From: CAJXVY01 sp965660355 | GTDB taxonomy: Bacteria > Actinomycetota > Actinomycetes > Actinomycetales > Microbacteriaceae | NCBI GenBank assembly: GCA_965660355.1 | Contig: CBFHZN010000009.1 | Location: 1 to 50,644, forward strand | Reading direction: 5' to 3' | Length of the DNA stretch: 50,644 nt | Shown here: positions 24,717 through 32,567 of the stretch, one piece after another | Position numbering within the stretch: the first letter of the stretch is position 1 | How the letters are laid out: each line of letters begins with the position of its first letter | Position numbers and translations under genes: made by a program | The notes under the pieces: model-generated | What the model saw: the letters and a program-made list of their open reading frames with translations, nothing else | Told to the model about the DNA's origin: nothing | Database searches by the model: none

Positions 24717-25766
24717 ATGCCATCAGCAGCAGATAGGGACAAAGCTCTCGACGCAGCGCTTTCACAAATCGATCGTCAGTTCGGCAAGGGTGCCATCATG
24801 CGTTTGGGGTCTGAGGAACGAGCGCCAATAGAATCCATCTCTACCGGTTCGATTGCTCTTGACGCAGCATTAGGTATTGGTGGTTTACCCAGAGGTCGAA
24901 TAGTAGAAATTTACGGTCCAGAGTCAAGCGGTAAAACCACAGTTGCACTGCACGCTATTGCGAGCGCCCAGAAAAATGGAGGAGTGGCGGCATTCATTGA
25001 TGCTGAGCACGCACTTGATCCAAATTATGCACAGGCCTTAGGGGTCAACATCGATGACCTGCTTGTGAGCCAGCCAGACACCGGTGAGCAGGCGCTGGAG
25101 ATAGCAGACATGCTGATCAGGTCCGGCTCCGTGGATGTAGTAGTGGTCGACTCTGTAGCGGCTTTAACTCCTCGAGCAGAAATCGAGGGTGAAATGGGTG
25201 ATTCTCATGTTGGCTTACAGGCAAGGCTTATGTCGCAGGCACTTCGAAAACTAACCGGTGCTGTTCACAACACCAAGACCACTGCGATATTTATCAATCA
25301 GCTCCGAGAGAAAGTCGGTGTGTTCTTCGGTTCTCCAGAGATAACCAGCGGTGGAAAGGCTTTGAAGTTCTATGCCAGTGTGCGTCTGGATATAAGAAGA
25401 ATTGAAACTTTGAAAGACGGCCAGAACTCCGTTGGCAACAGAGCCCGGGTGAAGGTAGTCAAAAACAAACTGGCCGCTCCATTTAGGCAAGCCGAATTCG
25501 ACATCATGTTCGGTAAGGGAATCTCTCGAGAGGGTTCACTAATTGACTTGGCAGTCGAGAATGAGATTGTTAAAAAGAGTGGCGCCTGGTACACCTACGA
25601 AGGCGATCAACTGGGACAGGGCAAAGAGAACTCAAGGAATTACTTACTTGAAAACCCTTCGATTAGTGACGAGATTGAGCAAAAGATTCGAGTAACTCTT
25701 GGAATTGGAACTCCAGTTCCAGTAGCTGATTTGGAAAAGGGAGATGACGAGTCCAAAGCTAGCTAG
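24717..25766 (+). CDS. recA: recombinase RecA
   Basis: Strand-exchange ATPase of homologous recombination and co-protease for LexA. 349 residues with Walker A GPESSGKTT (67-75), VVVVDSVAALTP (Walker B region), INQLREKVGVFFGSPE (loop region) and a short C-terminal tail. No intein is present. I chose the ATG at 24717 behind GGAAAGG (24704-24710); an in-frame TTG at 24702 overlaps that site. It overlaps recX by 23 bases. Regulation by LexA is indicated by the upstream SOS box. Confidence 0.98.
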   Translation: MPSAADRDKALDAALSQIDRQFGKGAIMRLGSEERAPIESISTGSIALDAALGIGGLPRGRIVEIYGPESSGKTTVALHAIASAQKNGGVAAFIDAEHALDPNYAQALGVNIDDLLVSQPDTGEQALEIADMLIRSGSVDVVVVDSVAALTPRAEIEGEMGDSHVGLQARLMSQALRKLTGAVHNTKTTAIFINQLREKVGVFFGSPEITSGGKALKFYASVRLDIRRIETLKDGQNSVGNRARVKVVKNKLAAPFRQAEFDIMFGKGISREGSLIDLAVENEIVKKSGAWYTYEGDQLGQGKENSRNYLLENPSISDEIEQKIRVTLGIGTPVPVADLEKGDDESKAS

Positions 25767-26253
25767 CACAGACAAGCTGGAGCAGCGCGCTCGAAATGTC
25801 CTTCTTTTTCAGCTTTCGAAATCTCCAAAGTCTTCTAAAGAGCTTTCTGAGATCCTCGCAAAAAGAGAAATTCCCGAGGAAATAGCGCAACCGATAATTG
25901 AGAGATTTATTGAGGTTGGACTGATTGACGATTTATCTGTCGCCCAGTCCCTAGTCAGTCATCGAAGAGGGCAATTCAAATCGAAGCGCACCATTGCCTA
26001 TGAACTCAGAAAAAAAGGCGTCGCAGAGAACCTAATTGCCGAGGCAACCAACGAATTAGAGGATTCAGATCAGGAGATTGCCAATCAAGCGGCGGTAAAA
26101 AGAATTCGTGCTCTTAGAAATTTAGAGGAGCAAGTTATCCGCAGAAGGCTGATGGGATTTCTGCAAAGAAGAGGTTTTAGCGGTGAGATTTCGTCCAGGG
26201 CTGTCGGGTTTGCTCTCGATGGCCTAAAATTGGGCGACAATGAGCACTCTTAG
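25744..26253 (+). CDS. recX: regulatory protein RecX
   Basis: Small protein that binds the RecA filament and inhibits it. The 169 residues are helical, with FIEVGLIDDLSVAQSLVSHRR (conserved Asp/Asp-Ala motif of RecX), the KSKRTIAYELRKKGV segment and the C-terminal three-helix repeat. Its start lies inside the recA 3' end and its stop overlaps miaB by 14 bases, so recA, recX and miaB should be expressed together. Confidence 0.94.
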   Translation: MTSPKLASTDKLEQRARNVLLFQLSKSPKSSKELSEILAKREIPEEIAQPIIERFIEVGLIDDLSVAQSLVSHRRGQFKSKRTIAYELRKKGVAENLIAEATNELEDSDQEIANQAAVKRIRALRNLEEQVIRRRLMGFLQRRGFSGEISSRAVGFALDGLKLGDNEHS

Positions 26254-27694
26254 TTACCAAGTACGCACCTACGGGTGTCAGATGAACGTCCACGATTCCG
26301 AGCGCATTGCCGGATTATTGGAAGATGCGGGCTATGTCGAGAGCAAAGACGAAGATGCGGACATAGTTGTTTTCAACACCTGTGCGGTCAGGGAAAATGC
26401 TGACAACAGGCTTTACGGGGTTTTGGGGCAACTGGCACCAAAGAAAAAAGAAAATCCAAATATGCAGATTGCTGTTGGTGGGTGCTTAGCGCAAAAAGAT
26501 CAGCACGCAATAGTTGAAAAGGCTCCCTGGGTGGATGTTGTTTTTGGAACTCACAATATGGGTTCGCTACCTGCATTACTTAACAGAGCGAAGCACAACC
26601 AGCAAGCAGAAGTTGAGATTTTAGAAGCACTGGAAGTTTTCCCCTCCACCTTGCCCACCAAGAGAGACAACACCTATTCGGGTTGGGTTTCGATATCAGT
26701 GGGTTGCAATAACACTTGTACATTTTGCATTGTTCCCTCACTTAGAGGGAAAGAAAAAGATAGACGACCCGGCGAAGTCCTCGGTGAAGTAGACGCACTA
26801 GTCCGTGACGGCGCCATAGAGGTCACTTTGCTTGGTCAGAATGTAAATACCTATGGTGTTGAATTTGGGGATCGACAAGCCTTTGGAAAGCTTTTGAGGG
26901 CTTGCGGAGATATTGATGGACTGGAGCGCGTTCGCTTCACATCCCCACACCCTGCAGCATTCACAGATGATGTGATTTGGGCGATGGCCGAGACTGAAAA
27001 TGTTATGCCCCAATTGCACATGCCCTTGCAAAGTGGCAGTGACAAAGTTTTGAAAGACATGAAGCGCAGTTATCGAAGTAAAAAATATCTCGGCATTATA
27101 GAAAGAGTTCGCGAAGCTATGCCGGATGCGGCAATTACGACGGACATCATCGTTGGATTTCCTGGTGAAACTGAAGAGGATTTTCAGGCAACTATGGATG
27201 TTGTAAAAGAGGCAAGGTTTGCAAGTGCCTACACTTTCCAATATTCAAAACGTCCCGGCACCCCCGCAGCTGAAATGGAGGGTCAATTACCTAAAGAGGT
27301 TGTTCAGGAGCGCTATGAGAGATTACTGGCGCTGGTGAATTCAGTGGCTGAGGAAGAAAACAAATTGCAAGTGGGAAAAACCGTTGAGGTTTTGGTTGCA
27401 AACGGCGAGGGTAGAAAAGACGGAGCGACCGCAAGAATGAGCGGCAGAGCAAAAGACAACCGCTTGGTTCACTTCACGGTCCCTGAAAATGCTCCAATAC
27501 CCAGACCCGGGGATGTTGTCACTGTTGATGTCACTGCCAGTGCGCCTCATTTTTTGTTGGCAGATTCAGATAACTACAGTCTCCGCAGAACAATCGCAGG
27601 AGATGCTTGGGATCGGTCTCAGGCTGAGAGCTGTGCTGTGGGCGAGCCAGGTTCAGTCTCTCTCGGCATGCCCAGCTTGCCAATCCGTGGCTGA
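26240..27694 (+). CDS. miaB: tRNA-2-methylthio-N6-dimethylallyladenosine synthase
   Basis: Radical SAM methylthiotransferase acting on i6A37 of tRNA. The N-terminal UPF0004 domain holds three cluster cysteines (TYGCQMN, FNTCAVREN, VGGCLAQ). The radical SAM motif is CNNTCTFC, and a TRAM domain lies near 370-440. The 484 residues include a C-terminal extension after the TRAM domain without recognisable motif, longer than in E. coli. It overlaps miaA, which makes its substrate, by 8 bases; the pairing fits the pathway. Confidence 0.95.
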   Translation: MSTLSYQVRTYGCQMNVHDSERIAGLLEDAGYVESKDEDADIVVFNTCAVRENADNRLYGVLGQLAPKKKENPNMQIAVGGCLAQKDQHAIVEKAPWVDVVFGTHNMGSLPALLNRAKHNQQAEVEILEALEVFPSTLPTKRDNTYSGWVSISVGCNNTCTFCIVPSLRGKEKDRRPGEVLGEVDALVRDGAIEVTLLGQNVNTYGVEFGDRQAFGKLLRACGDIDGLERVRFTSPHPAAFTDDVIWAMAETENVMPQLHMPLQSGSDKVLKDMKRSYRSKKYLGIIERVREAMPDAAITTDIIVGFPGETEEDFQATMDVVKEARFASAYTFQYSKRPGTPAAEMEGQLPKEVVQERYERLLALVNSVAEEENKLQVGKTVEVLVANGEGRKDGATARMSGRAKDNRLVHFTVPENAPIPRPGDVVTVDVTASAPHFLLADSDNYSLRRTIAGDAWDRSQAESCAVGEPGSVSLGMPSLPIRG

Positions 27695-28586
27695 GTTTAT
27701 TGTCATCCTGGGGCCAACAGCTTCAGGAAAGTCTGGATTATCACTTGAGTTGGCAAGCGAACTTCAAAACCGTGGTTATTCACCCGAAATAGTAAATGCT
27801 GACTCCATGCAGTTGTATAAAGACATGGATGTTGCAACTGCCAAGTTGAGCGTCAGTGAGCGCAATCAATTTCCGCACCACATGTTCGACGTTTCCGACC
27901 CGGAAGATGAGATAACAGTTGTTCAGTATCAAAAAAAGGCGCGGGCGGTAATCGAAGAGATTTTGAAGCGAGGCGGGTACCCGATTTTGGTTGGTGGCTC
28001 AATGCTTTATCTTCAATCAGTTATTTATGAGATGAATTTTGCCCCAACGGATGAGCAAATACGTCAGCAACTCGAATCAGAGCTGGAATCCAAAGGTGTC
28101 GGGGCGATGCTTGCCAGACTCAGAGAGGTCGACGCTGAATCAGCAGAGCGACTAAATGTCGGGGATGCAAGAAGAATCATCCGTGCATTGGAGTTGTATC
28201 AACTTAGAGGCAGGGGATTGGATGAATTCAATAAAAAGCCAGCTTTATGGAAAGACTGCATGATTTTTGGTTTAGATGTCGAAAGAGATCTGCTACGCCA
28301 GAGAATAAATGCTCGAGTTGAACAAATGTGGGATTCGGGATTGGTTGAAGAGACAAAACTTCTTCGAAGAAGGTTGAGCACAACTGCCAAGGCCGCTATT
28401 GGTTATCAGCAGGTGGAAATGTTTATTGACGGTGAGATAACTAAACAGCAGGCGATTGAGCAGATTCAGCTTTCCACCTCAAGATACGCTAAAAAGCAGA
28501 TGACTTGGTTTAGACGAGACGAGAATATTCACTGGCTGAGGCCCTCTGAAGCGTTAGTTGAAATTCTGGACAGGGCTAGGCTGTAA
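27687..28586 (+). CDS. miaA: tRNA dimethylallyltransferase
   Basis: Transfers the dimethylallyl group to A37 of tRNAs. P-loop GPTASGKS at 9-16, NADSMQLYKDMDVATAK (substrate-binding and catalytic Asp) and the middle motif VGGSMLYLQSV are clear. The start is the GTG at 27687, giving MAEFIVILGPTASGKS and 299 residues; a longer in-frame opening from 27489 merely runs through miaB. dapF follows after 2 nt. Confidence 0.95.
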   Translation: MAEFIVILGPTASGKSGLSLELASELQNRGYSPEIVNADSMQLYKDMDVATAKLSVSERNQFPHHMFDVSDPEDEITVVQYQKKARAVIEEILKRGGYPILVGGSMLYLQSVIYEMNFAPTDEQIRQQLESELESKGVGAMLARLREVDAESAERLNVGDARRIIRALELYQLRGRGLDEFNKKPALWKDCMIFGLDVERDLLRQRINARVEQMWDSGLVEETKLLRRRLSTTAKAAIGYQQVEMFIDGEITKQQAIEQIQLSTSRYAKKQMTWFRRDENIHWLRPSEALVEILDRARL

Positions 28587-28588
28587 AA

Positions 28589-29458
28589 ATGGAAATTGAG
28601 TTCACCAAAGGTCACGGCACCGGCAATGATTTTGTGCTGATTGACAATTTCGACAACGATCTCCAACTAACGGAGGAGCAAATCGAGTTTTTATGCGACC
28701 GACACTTTGGAGTTGGCGCAAATGGAGTGATCTTTGTCGTCCGTACAGAAAAAAGTGAGGTTTCTGAACTTCAGCGGGAAGAACCAGCTTGTGAATGGTT
28801 TATGGATTATCGAAATGCTGATGGTTCAAAAGCGGAGATGTGCGGAAACGGAATTAGAGTTTTCGCCCGCTATCTCATTGAGAAAAACTTGGCCGGCATC
28901 CAACCGGGAGCGACATTGCCAATTGCTACACGAGATGGCATCAAGGATGTAACCGAGGCCGCAACCGGTTTCGCAGTTGACCTTGGTTTATTTCGAATCT
29001 CTGATAACCAACTGGAAATTCAGGCCAAAGGGTTGGATGTAGCCCGACCAGCTTTAGAGGTTGACATGGGTAACCCACACGCTGTGGTGGCAGTGTCGAC
29101 TTCGGAGCAGCTAAAAGATTTGGAACTAAATTCAAAACCTGCGGAAAATCAAGCTAGACCCGAGGGGATGAATTATGAATTCGTGGTGCCTGCGGAACCT
29201 TTGATTGATTCAGGTGTTGGAAGAATTGAAATGCGAGTTTACGAGCGAGGTGTTGGTGAGACTATGAGTTGCGGCACAGGGGTTGCCGCAGCAGCTTTGG
29301 CGGTAAGGTCTTGGTCTGGACTAGCTCAAGATCACTGGCAGGTAAAGGTTCCAGGGGGATTGCTGGGAGTAAGGGTTTTTCCAAGCGAAAATGGAGAGAG
29401 AGTGGGGCTTAGTGGCCCCGCAGAGTTGGTCTTTAGTGGAAGCATCAATATTTCGTGA
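28589..29458 (+). CDS. dapF: diaminopimelate epimerase
   Basis: PLP-independent racemase converting LL- to meso-diaminopimelate for lysine and peptidoglycan. The two catalytic cysteines are C85 in EMCGNGIR and C228 in TMSCGTGVAAAA. GHGTGNDFVLID near the N-terminus binds substrate. Length 289 residues. The 3' end overlaps the convergent methyltransferase gene by 14 bases. With dapA and dapB it places three diaminopimelate genes in this window, in separate transcription units. Confidence 0.96.
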   Translation: MEIEFTKGHGTGNDFVLIDNFDNDLQLTEEQIEFLCDRHFGVGANGVIFVVRTEKSEVSELQREEPACEWFMDYRNADGSKAEMCGNGIRVFARYLIEKNLAGIQPGATLPIATRDGIKDVTEAATGFAVDLGLFRISDNQLEIQAKGLDVARPALEVDMGNPHAVVAVSTSEQLKDLELNSKPAENQARPEGMNYEFVVPAEPLIDSGVGRIEMRVYERGVGETMSCGTGVAAAALAVRSWSGLAQDHWQVKVPGGLLGVRVFPSENGERVGLSGPAELVFSGSINIS

Positions 29459-30044
29459 CCCTAAACACTCGAAATCCTTTGCTGTTGTCAATCCTCTGCA
29501 CCTGGTGGCCCTGATCTTGCTCCAACCACTTAGCCAATGAGTCTGAACCAAGGTGTTTTTGCACAACCAAGAACGCTTCTCCGCCTGGCTTTAGTTTGCG
29601 AATAGCCTCCCTCAGCAACTTATGCAAAGCCACCTTGCCAATTCGTATCGGTGGATTCGACCAAATCTGGTCAACTGAATCGTCGGGCACTTCTTCAAGG
29701 GCAACGGTTTGGATGTTCGCAATATTCAGTGACTTCTTGTTTTTCTCAATCAACTCCAAAGCTCTGGAGTTCACCTCAACAGCCAGCACATTCAATTCAG
29801 GATTGGCAAGAGCCAATTCGATGGATATGCTTCCCCAGCCTGCACCCAGGTCTACTACCGTTCCCTCCCGGGGAGACAGAGGGGAGTGTTTTAGAAGAAT
29901 CTGGGTGCCCTTATCAATCCCGGCAGAGCTAAAAACGCCCGTGTCGGTTACCACTTTGACTGTTCTTTCAGCCAACTGAACTTCAATCGACCTCTCCTTT
30001 GAGGGAGTTTGCGGGTTTGCATCGAAATAGTGGTTATCGCTCAC
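29445..30044 (-). CDS. class I SAM methyltransferase, RsmC-like (16S rRNA m2G)
   Basis: 199 residues of an RsmC/MTS-domain methyltransferase: GVFSSAGIDKGTQILL, the SAM motif VVDLGAGWGSISIELA, acidic VEVNSRALE and the catalytic SNPPIRIGK. Related proteins methylate guanine N2 in 16S rRNA (G1207 in E. coli); the substrate here is inferred. I chose the GTG at 30044 (MSDNHYFDANP, as in relatives), with a TATTGT -10 element 6 nt upstream. An alternative GTG at 30071 adds nine residues. It is divergent from hflX; the two start codons are only 42 nt apart. Confidence 0.85.
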   Translation of the reverse strand: MSDNHYFDANPQTPSKERSIEVQLAERTVKVVTDTGVFSSAGIDKGTQILLKHSPLSPREGTVVDLGAGWGSISIELALANPELNVLAVEVNSRALELIEKNKKSLNIANIQTVALEEVPDDSVDQIWSNPPIRIGKVALHKLLREAIRKLKPGGEAFLVVQKHLGSDSLAKWLEQDQGHQVQRIDNSKGFRVFRVTKY

Positions 30045-30050
30045 AGCCAA

Positions 30051-30056
30051 ACAATA
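30051..30056 (-). promoter_or_regulatory. leaderless-type -10 for the RsmC-like gene
   Basis: On the minus strand: TATTGT, 6 nt (TTGGCT), GTG. It lies within the codons of the longer alternative start, so it argues for the shorter protein. Confidence 0.4.
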
Positions 30057-30072
30057 TTCTAAAAATTTCACC

Positions 30073-30078
30073 TAAAGT
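30073..30078 (+). promoter_or_regulatory. leaderless-type -10 for hflX
   Basis: TAAAGT, 8 nt, ATG at 30087. There is no Shine-Dalgarno sequence. Confidence 0.5.
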
Positions 30079-30086
30079 ACATTCAA

Positions 30087-31490
30087 ATGACTGATTCTGA
30101 AGATTTTGTCGTCTATCAAAATTCCTATGACGGCCAACAGCTAGACCTTGAAGAGCGCAGTGCTCTTCGTCGGGTTGCCGGTATTTCCACTGAGCTTGAA
30201 GACATCACTGAAGTTGAATACCGACAATTGCGCCTTGAGCGGGTTGTGCTAATTGGGGTTTGGAATGAGGGCACTTTGAAAGAGGCCACTGACTCATTGA
30301 AAGAGCTGGCGGCTTTGGCTGAGACAGCCGGCGCTCAGGTTTTGGATGGCCTGCTACAAAGAAGAGAAAACCCTGATCCTGCAACCTATGTTGGAAAAGG
30401 TAAAGCTCAGGAGTTGAAAGATGTAGTGCGTGAAGTTGGTGCCGATACGGTGATAGCCAACAGCGAGCTTGCCCCTTCGCAGAGACGTTCGTTAGAGGAT
30501 GTTGTGAAGGTTAAGGTGATTGACAGAACTGCAATCATTTTGGATATCTTTGCTCAGCATGCAAAAAGCCGCGAGGGAAAAGCCCAGGTGGAGCTTGCAC
30601 AGCTTGAGTATTTGCTTCCAAGGCTTAGAGGTTGGGGAGATTCTATGTCCAGGCAGGCTGGTGGACAGGCCGCTGGAGGTGTCGGCATCGGTTCTAGGGG
30701 TCCCGGTGAGACAAAAATCGAGCTGGATAGACGCCGAATCAATTCTCGAATGGCGAAACTTAGAAAGCAGATAACCGCCATGGCTCCCGCCAGAGCGGCA
30801 ATGCGAAAAACCCGGCAAAGAAATAAGGTGCCAATGGTTGCCATTGCTGGGTACACCAATGCCGGAAAGTCCTCTATTTTGAACCGCATAACCAGGGCAG
30901 GTGTGTTGGTTGAAAATGCGTTGTTTGCAACTTTGGACCCCACAGTTAGAAAACACCAAACTGAAGATGGGCGCGAATACACTTTGGCTGACACCGTTGG
31001 GTTCGTTGAAAATCTGCCACACCAACTTGTTGAGGCATTTAGGTCAACGCTTGAAGAAATTGCAGAGGCTGACCTGATTGTGATTGTTGTTGATGGATCC
31101 AATCCTCAACCCATGAAGCAATTGAACACAGTTCGTTCAGTGATGGCAGAAACTGGGATAACAGGTATCGAGCAACTAGTGGTTTTCAATAAAAGAGACC
31201 TGATCCCATTTGATGTGGAGGTTGAGCTTGCCAATCAAGTTGAGGGCTGCATGTTTGTATCCGCCAAGACTGGCGCCGGGATTGAACAACTAGAGGAAAG
31301 AATTTCAAACCTGCTTCCAAGACCGGAGGTTGAATTCAAAGGGCTCATCCCTTATCACCGCGGTGATTTGATTTCTCGAATCCACCTAGCCGGAGAGCTT
31401 TTGGAGGCGGAATATCAAGAGCACGGCACCAAGATCCATGCTCTTGTTGAGCATGGATTGGCTTCCGAGTTAGAGCATGCCCGAATTTAG
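30087..31490 (+). CDS. hflX: ribosome-splitting GTPase HflX
   Basis: Binds the ribosome, and in E. coli and mycobacteria splits stalled or hibernating 70S ribosomes. The N-terminal HflX domain includes PATYVGKGKAQEL and QVELAQLEYLLPRLRG, then GSRGPGETKIELDRRRI. The G domain has GYTNAGKSS (about 254-262), DTVGFVENLPH and NKRDL. The 467-residue length is typical. It lies in the conserved order dapF-hflX-lexA. Its stop overlaps the convergent lexA stop by 4 bases (TTAG shared). Confidence 0.95.
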   Translation: MTDSEDFVVYQNSYDGQQLDLEERSALRRVAGISTELEDITEVEYRQLRLERVVLIGVWNEGTLKEATDSLKELAALAETAGAQVLDGLLQRRENPDPATYVGKGKAQELKDVVREVGADTVIANSELAPSQRRSLEDVVKVKVIDRTAIILDIFAQHAKSREGKAQVELAQLEYLLPRLRGWGDSMSRQAGGQAAGGVGIGSRGPGETKIELDRRRINSRMAKLRKQITAMAPARAAMRKTRQRNKVPMVAIAGYTNAGKSSILNRITRAGVLVENALFATLDPTVRKHQTEDGREYTLADTVGFVENLPHQLVEAFRSTLEEIAEADLIVIVVDGSNPQPMKQLNTVRSVMAETGITGIEQLVVFNKRDLIPFDVEVELANQVEGCMFVSAKTGAGIEQLEERISNLLPRPEVEFKGLIPYHRGDLISRIHLAGELLEAEYQEHGTKIHALVEHGLASELEHARI

Positions 31491-32107
31491 ACGGTTCTGA
31501 GCACAGCGACAACTTTGCCAAGAATCACGGCATGGTCACCAAGGATTGGCTCGTAGGCTGAATTCCTGGGCAAAAGCCAGGTGTGACCATCATTTTGCTT
31601 GAACGTTTTCACCGTAGCCTCTTCTTCGAGCATGGCCGCAACTATGTCTCCGTTGTCGGCGGATTGTTGTTGGCGCACTACAACCCAGTCACCATCGCAA
31701 ATGGCAGCATCTAGCATTGAGTCACCTTTGACCTTCAGTAGAAATAGCTCTCCCTGGCCGACTAACTTTCTGGGGAGGCTAAAGACATCTTCAACATTTT
31801 GCTCAGCTGTTATCGGTGTTCCGGCGGCAATTTGACCGACAAACGGAATCATTGCCACATCTTCTGGAGAGTTTTGATCAATCGCAGCATCGAGTAAAAC
31901 ATCAATTGTTCTTGGCCTGTTGGGGTCCCTAGAAATTGCGCCGATTTTTTCGAGTTGACTCAGTTGGTGGGAGACACTTGCGGAGGAGGCCAAGCCGACG
32001 ACCTCGCCAATCTCGCGCATTGAAGGAGCATACCCACGTTGTTTCTTGGAGAGCATGATGAACTCCAGAATCTCTTTTTGCTTCGCAGTCATCTTCATCT
32101 CTGACAT
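31487..32107 (-). CDS. lexA: SOS repressor LexA
   Basis: Repressor of the DNA-damage response, self-cleaved with activated RecA. The N-terminal winged helix (MTAKQKEILEFIMLSKKQRG, SMREIGEVVGLASSASVSHQ) is followed by the peptidase domain with the cleavage site A95-G96 (QIAAGTP), the nucleophile S130 (KGDSMLDA) and the base K167 (EEEATVKTF), so cleavage should work. 206 residues. ATG at 32107 follows GGAGAG. Promoter on the minus strand: TTGGAA (32173-32178), 17 nt, TAATCT (32150-32155), overlapped by a degenerate SOS box. Confidence 0.96.
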   Translation of the reverse strand: MSEMKMTAKQKEILEFIMLSKKQRGYAPSMREIGEVVGLASSASVSHQLSQLEKIGAISRDPNRPRTIDVLLDAAIDQNSPEDVAMIPFVGQIAAGTPITAEQNVEDVFSLPRKLVGQGELFLLKVKGDSMLDAAICDGDWVVVRQQQSADNGDIVAAMLEEEATVKTFKQNDGHTWLLPRNSAYEPILGDHAVILGKVVAVLRTV

Positions 32108-32149
32108 AACTCTCCTAAATGTCCGTGGTGACCCTTTTACTAAGTATTG

Positions 32150-32178
32150 AGATTAGACGGTTTGAAAAGATTTTCCAA
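32150..32178 (-). promoter_or_regulatory. lexA promoter
   Basis: Minus-strand TTGGAA, 17-nt spacer, TAATCT, about 43 nt before the lexA start codon. Confidence 0.6.
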
Positions 32179-32189
32179 ACATATTTTCG
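32176..32189 (-). promoter_or_regulatory. degenerate SOS box over the lexA -35
   Basis: Minus-strand CGAAAATATGTTTG matches CGAAC-N4-GTTCG at 8 of 10 fixed positions and overlaps the -35, the expected place for autoregulation. Weak on its own. Confidence 0.45.
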
Positions 32190-32203
32190 GATATTTGGCC
32201 AAA

Positions 32204-32231
32204 TTGTCTTGAAATCGAAGAAAAATATGTA
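32204..32231 (+). promoter_or_regulatory. promoter of the LysM gene
   Basis: TTGTCT, 16 nt, TATGTA; the strong SOS box begins 6 nt after the -10, so LexA would block the transcription start. Confidence 0.5.
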
Positions 32232-32236
32232 ATTAT

Positions 32237-32252
32237 TAGAACAAGTGTTCGA
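32237..32252 (+). promoter_or_regulatory. SOS box of the LysM division-inhibitor gene
   Basis: TAGAACAAGTGTTCGA: one mismatch (A for C) to CGAAC-N4-GTTCG, located between the putative -10 and the GGAAAAGGA ribosome-binding site. Confidence 0.82.
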
Positions 32253-32263
32253 AAGGAAAAGGA

Positions 32264-32551
32264 ATGTTAGGTTCTTACAAACTGGAAAGCCCAAGGAAAT
32301 TGGTGCGTGCCCTTATCATCGTGATAGCAGTTGTAGCGATAACTGTTTTCCCTTTTTCTGCGAATGCAAGCGCAGAGAAATCTGACATTGAATTTGATTA
32401 CGTGACAGTGTCCGCCGGACAGTCCATGTGGGAATTAGCGAATGTTTATGCTCAAGGGGAGGACCCAAGGGATTGGATAGCTGAAGTTGTGAGTTTAAAC
32501 AATCTTCAAACATCACAACTGCAAGCTGGTCAACAGATTGCCCTTCCCTAG
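32264..32551 (+). CDS. LysM-domain membrane protein, probable SOS cell-division inhibitor (YneA/DivS/ChiZ-type)
   Basis: 95 residues: a basic N-terminus, one membrane segment (about 13-34) ending FSANASA, which may be a signal or an anchor, and one C-terminal LysM domain (about 46-95, YVTVSAGQSMWELANVYAQ). It is divergent from lexA and has an SOS box. This is the arrangement of B. subtilis yneA, C. glutamicum divS and M. tuberculosis Rv2719c, small proteins that delay division during DNA damage. Identity rests on architecture and position; the sequence is too short for certainty. hisC follows after 16 nt. Confidence 0.85.
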   Translation: MLGSYKLESPRKLVRALIIVIAVVAITVFPFSANASAEKSDIEFDYVTVSAGQSMWELANVYAQGEDPRDWIAEVVSLNNLQTSQLQAGQQIALP

Positions 32552-32555
32552 TTGG

Positions 32556-32561
32556 TAGTCT
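32556..32561 (+). promoter_or_regulatory. leaderless-type -10 for hisC
   Basis: TAGTCT, 6 nt (TTCCAG), GTG at 32568. It would let the his genes be transcribed independently of the SOS-controlled LysM gene. Confidence 0.5.
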
Positions 32562-32567
32562 TTCCAG

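Noticed and set aside
27489..27686. 66-codon N-terminal extension of miaA
   Set aside because: It runs through miaB in another frame; the GTG at 27687 gives the standard MiaA N-terminus.
29596..29979. 127-codon plus-strand frame across the methyltransferase
   Set aside because: It is an antisense shadow; the minus-strand frame has SAM and NPP motifs.
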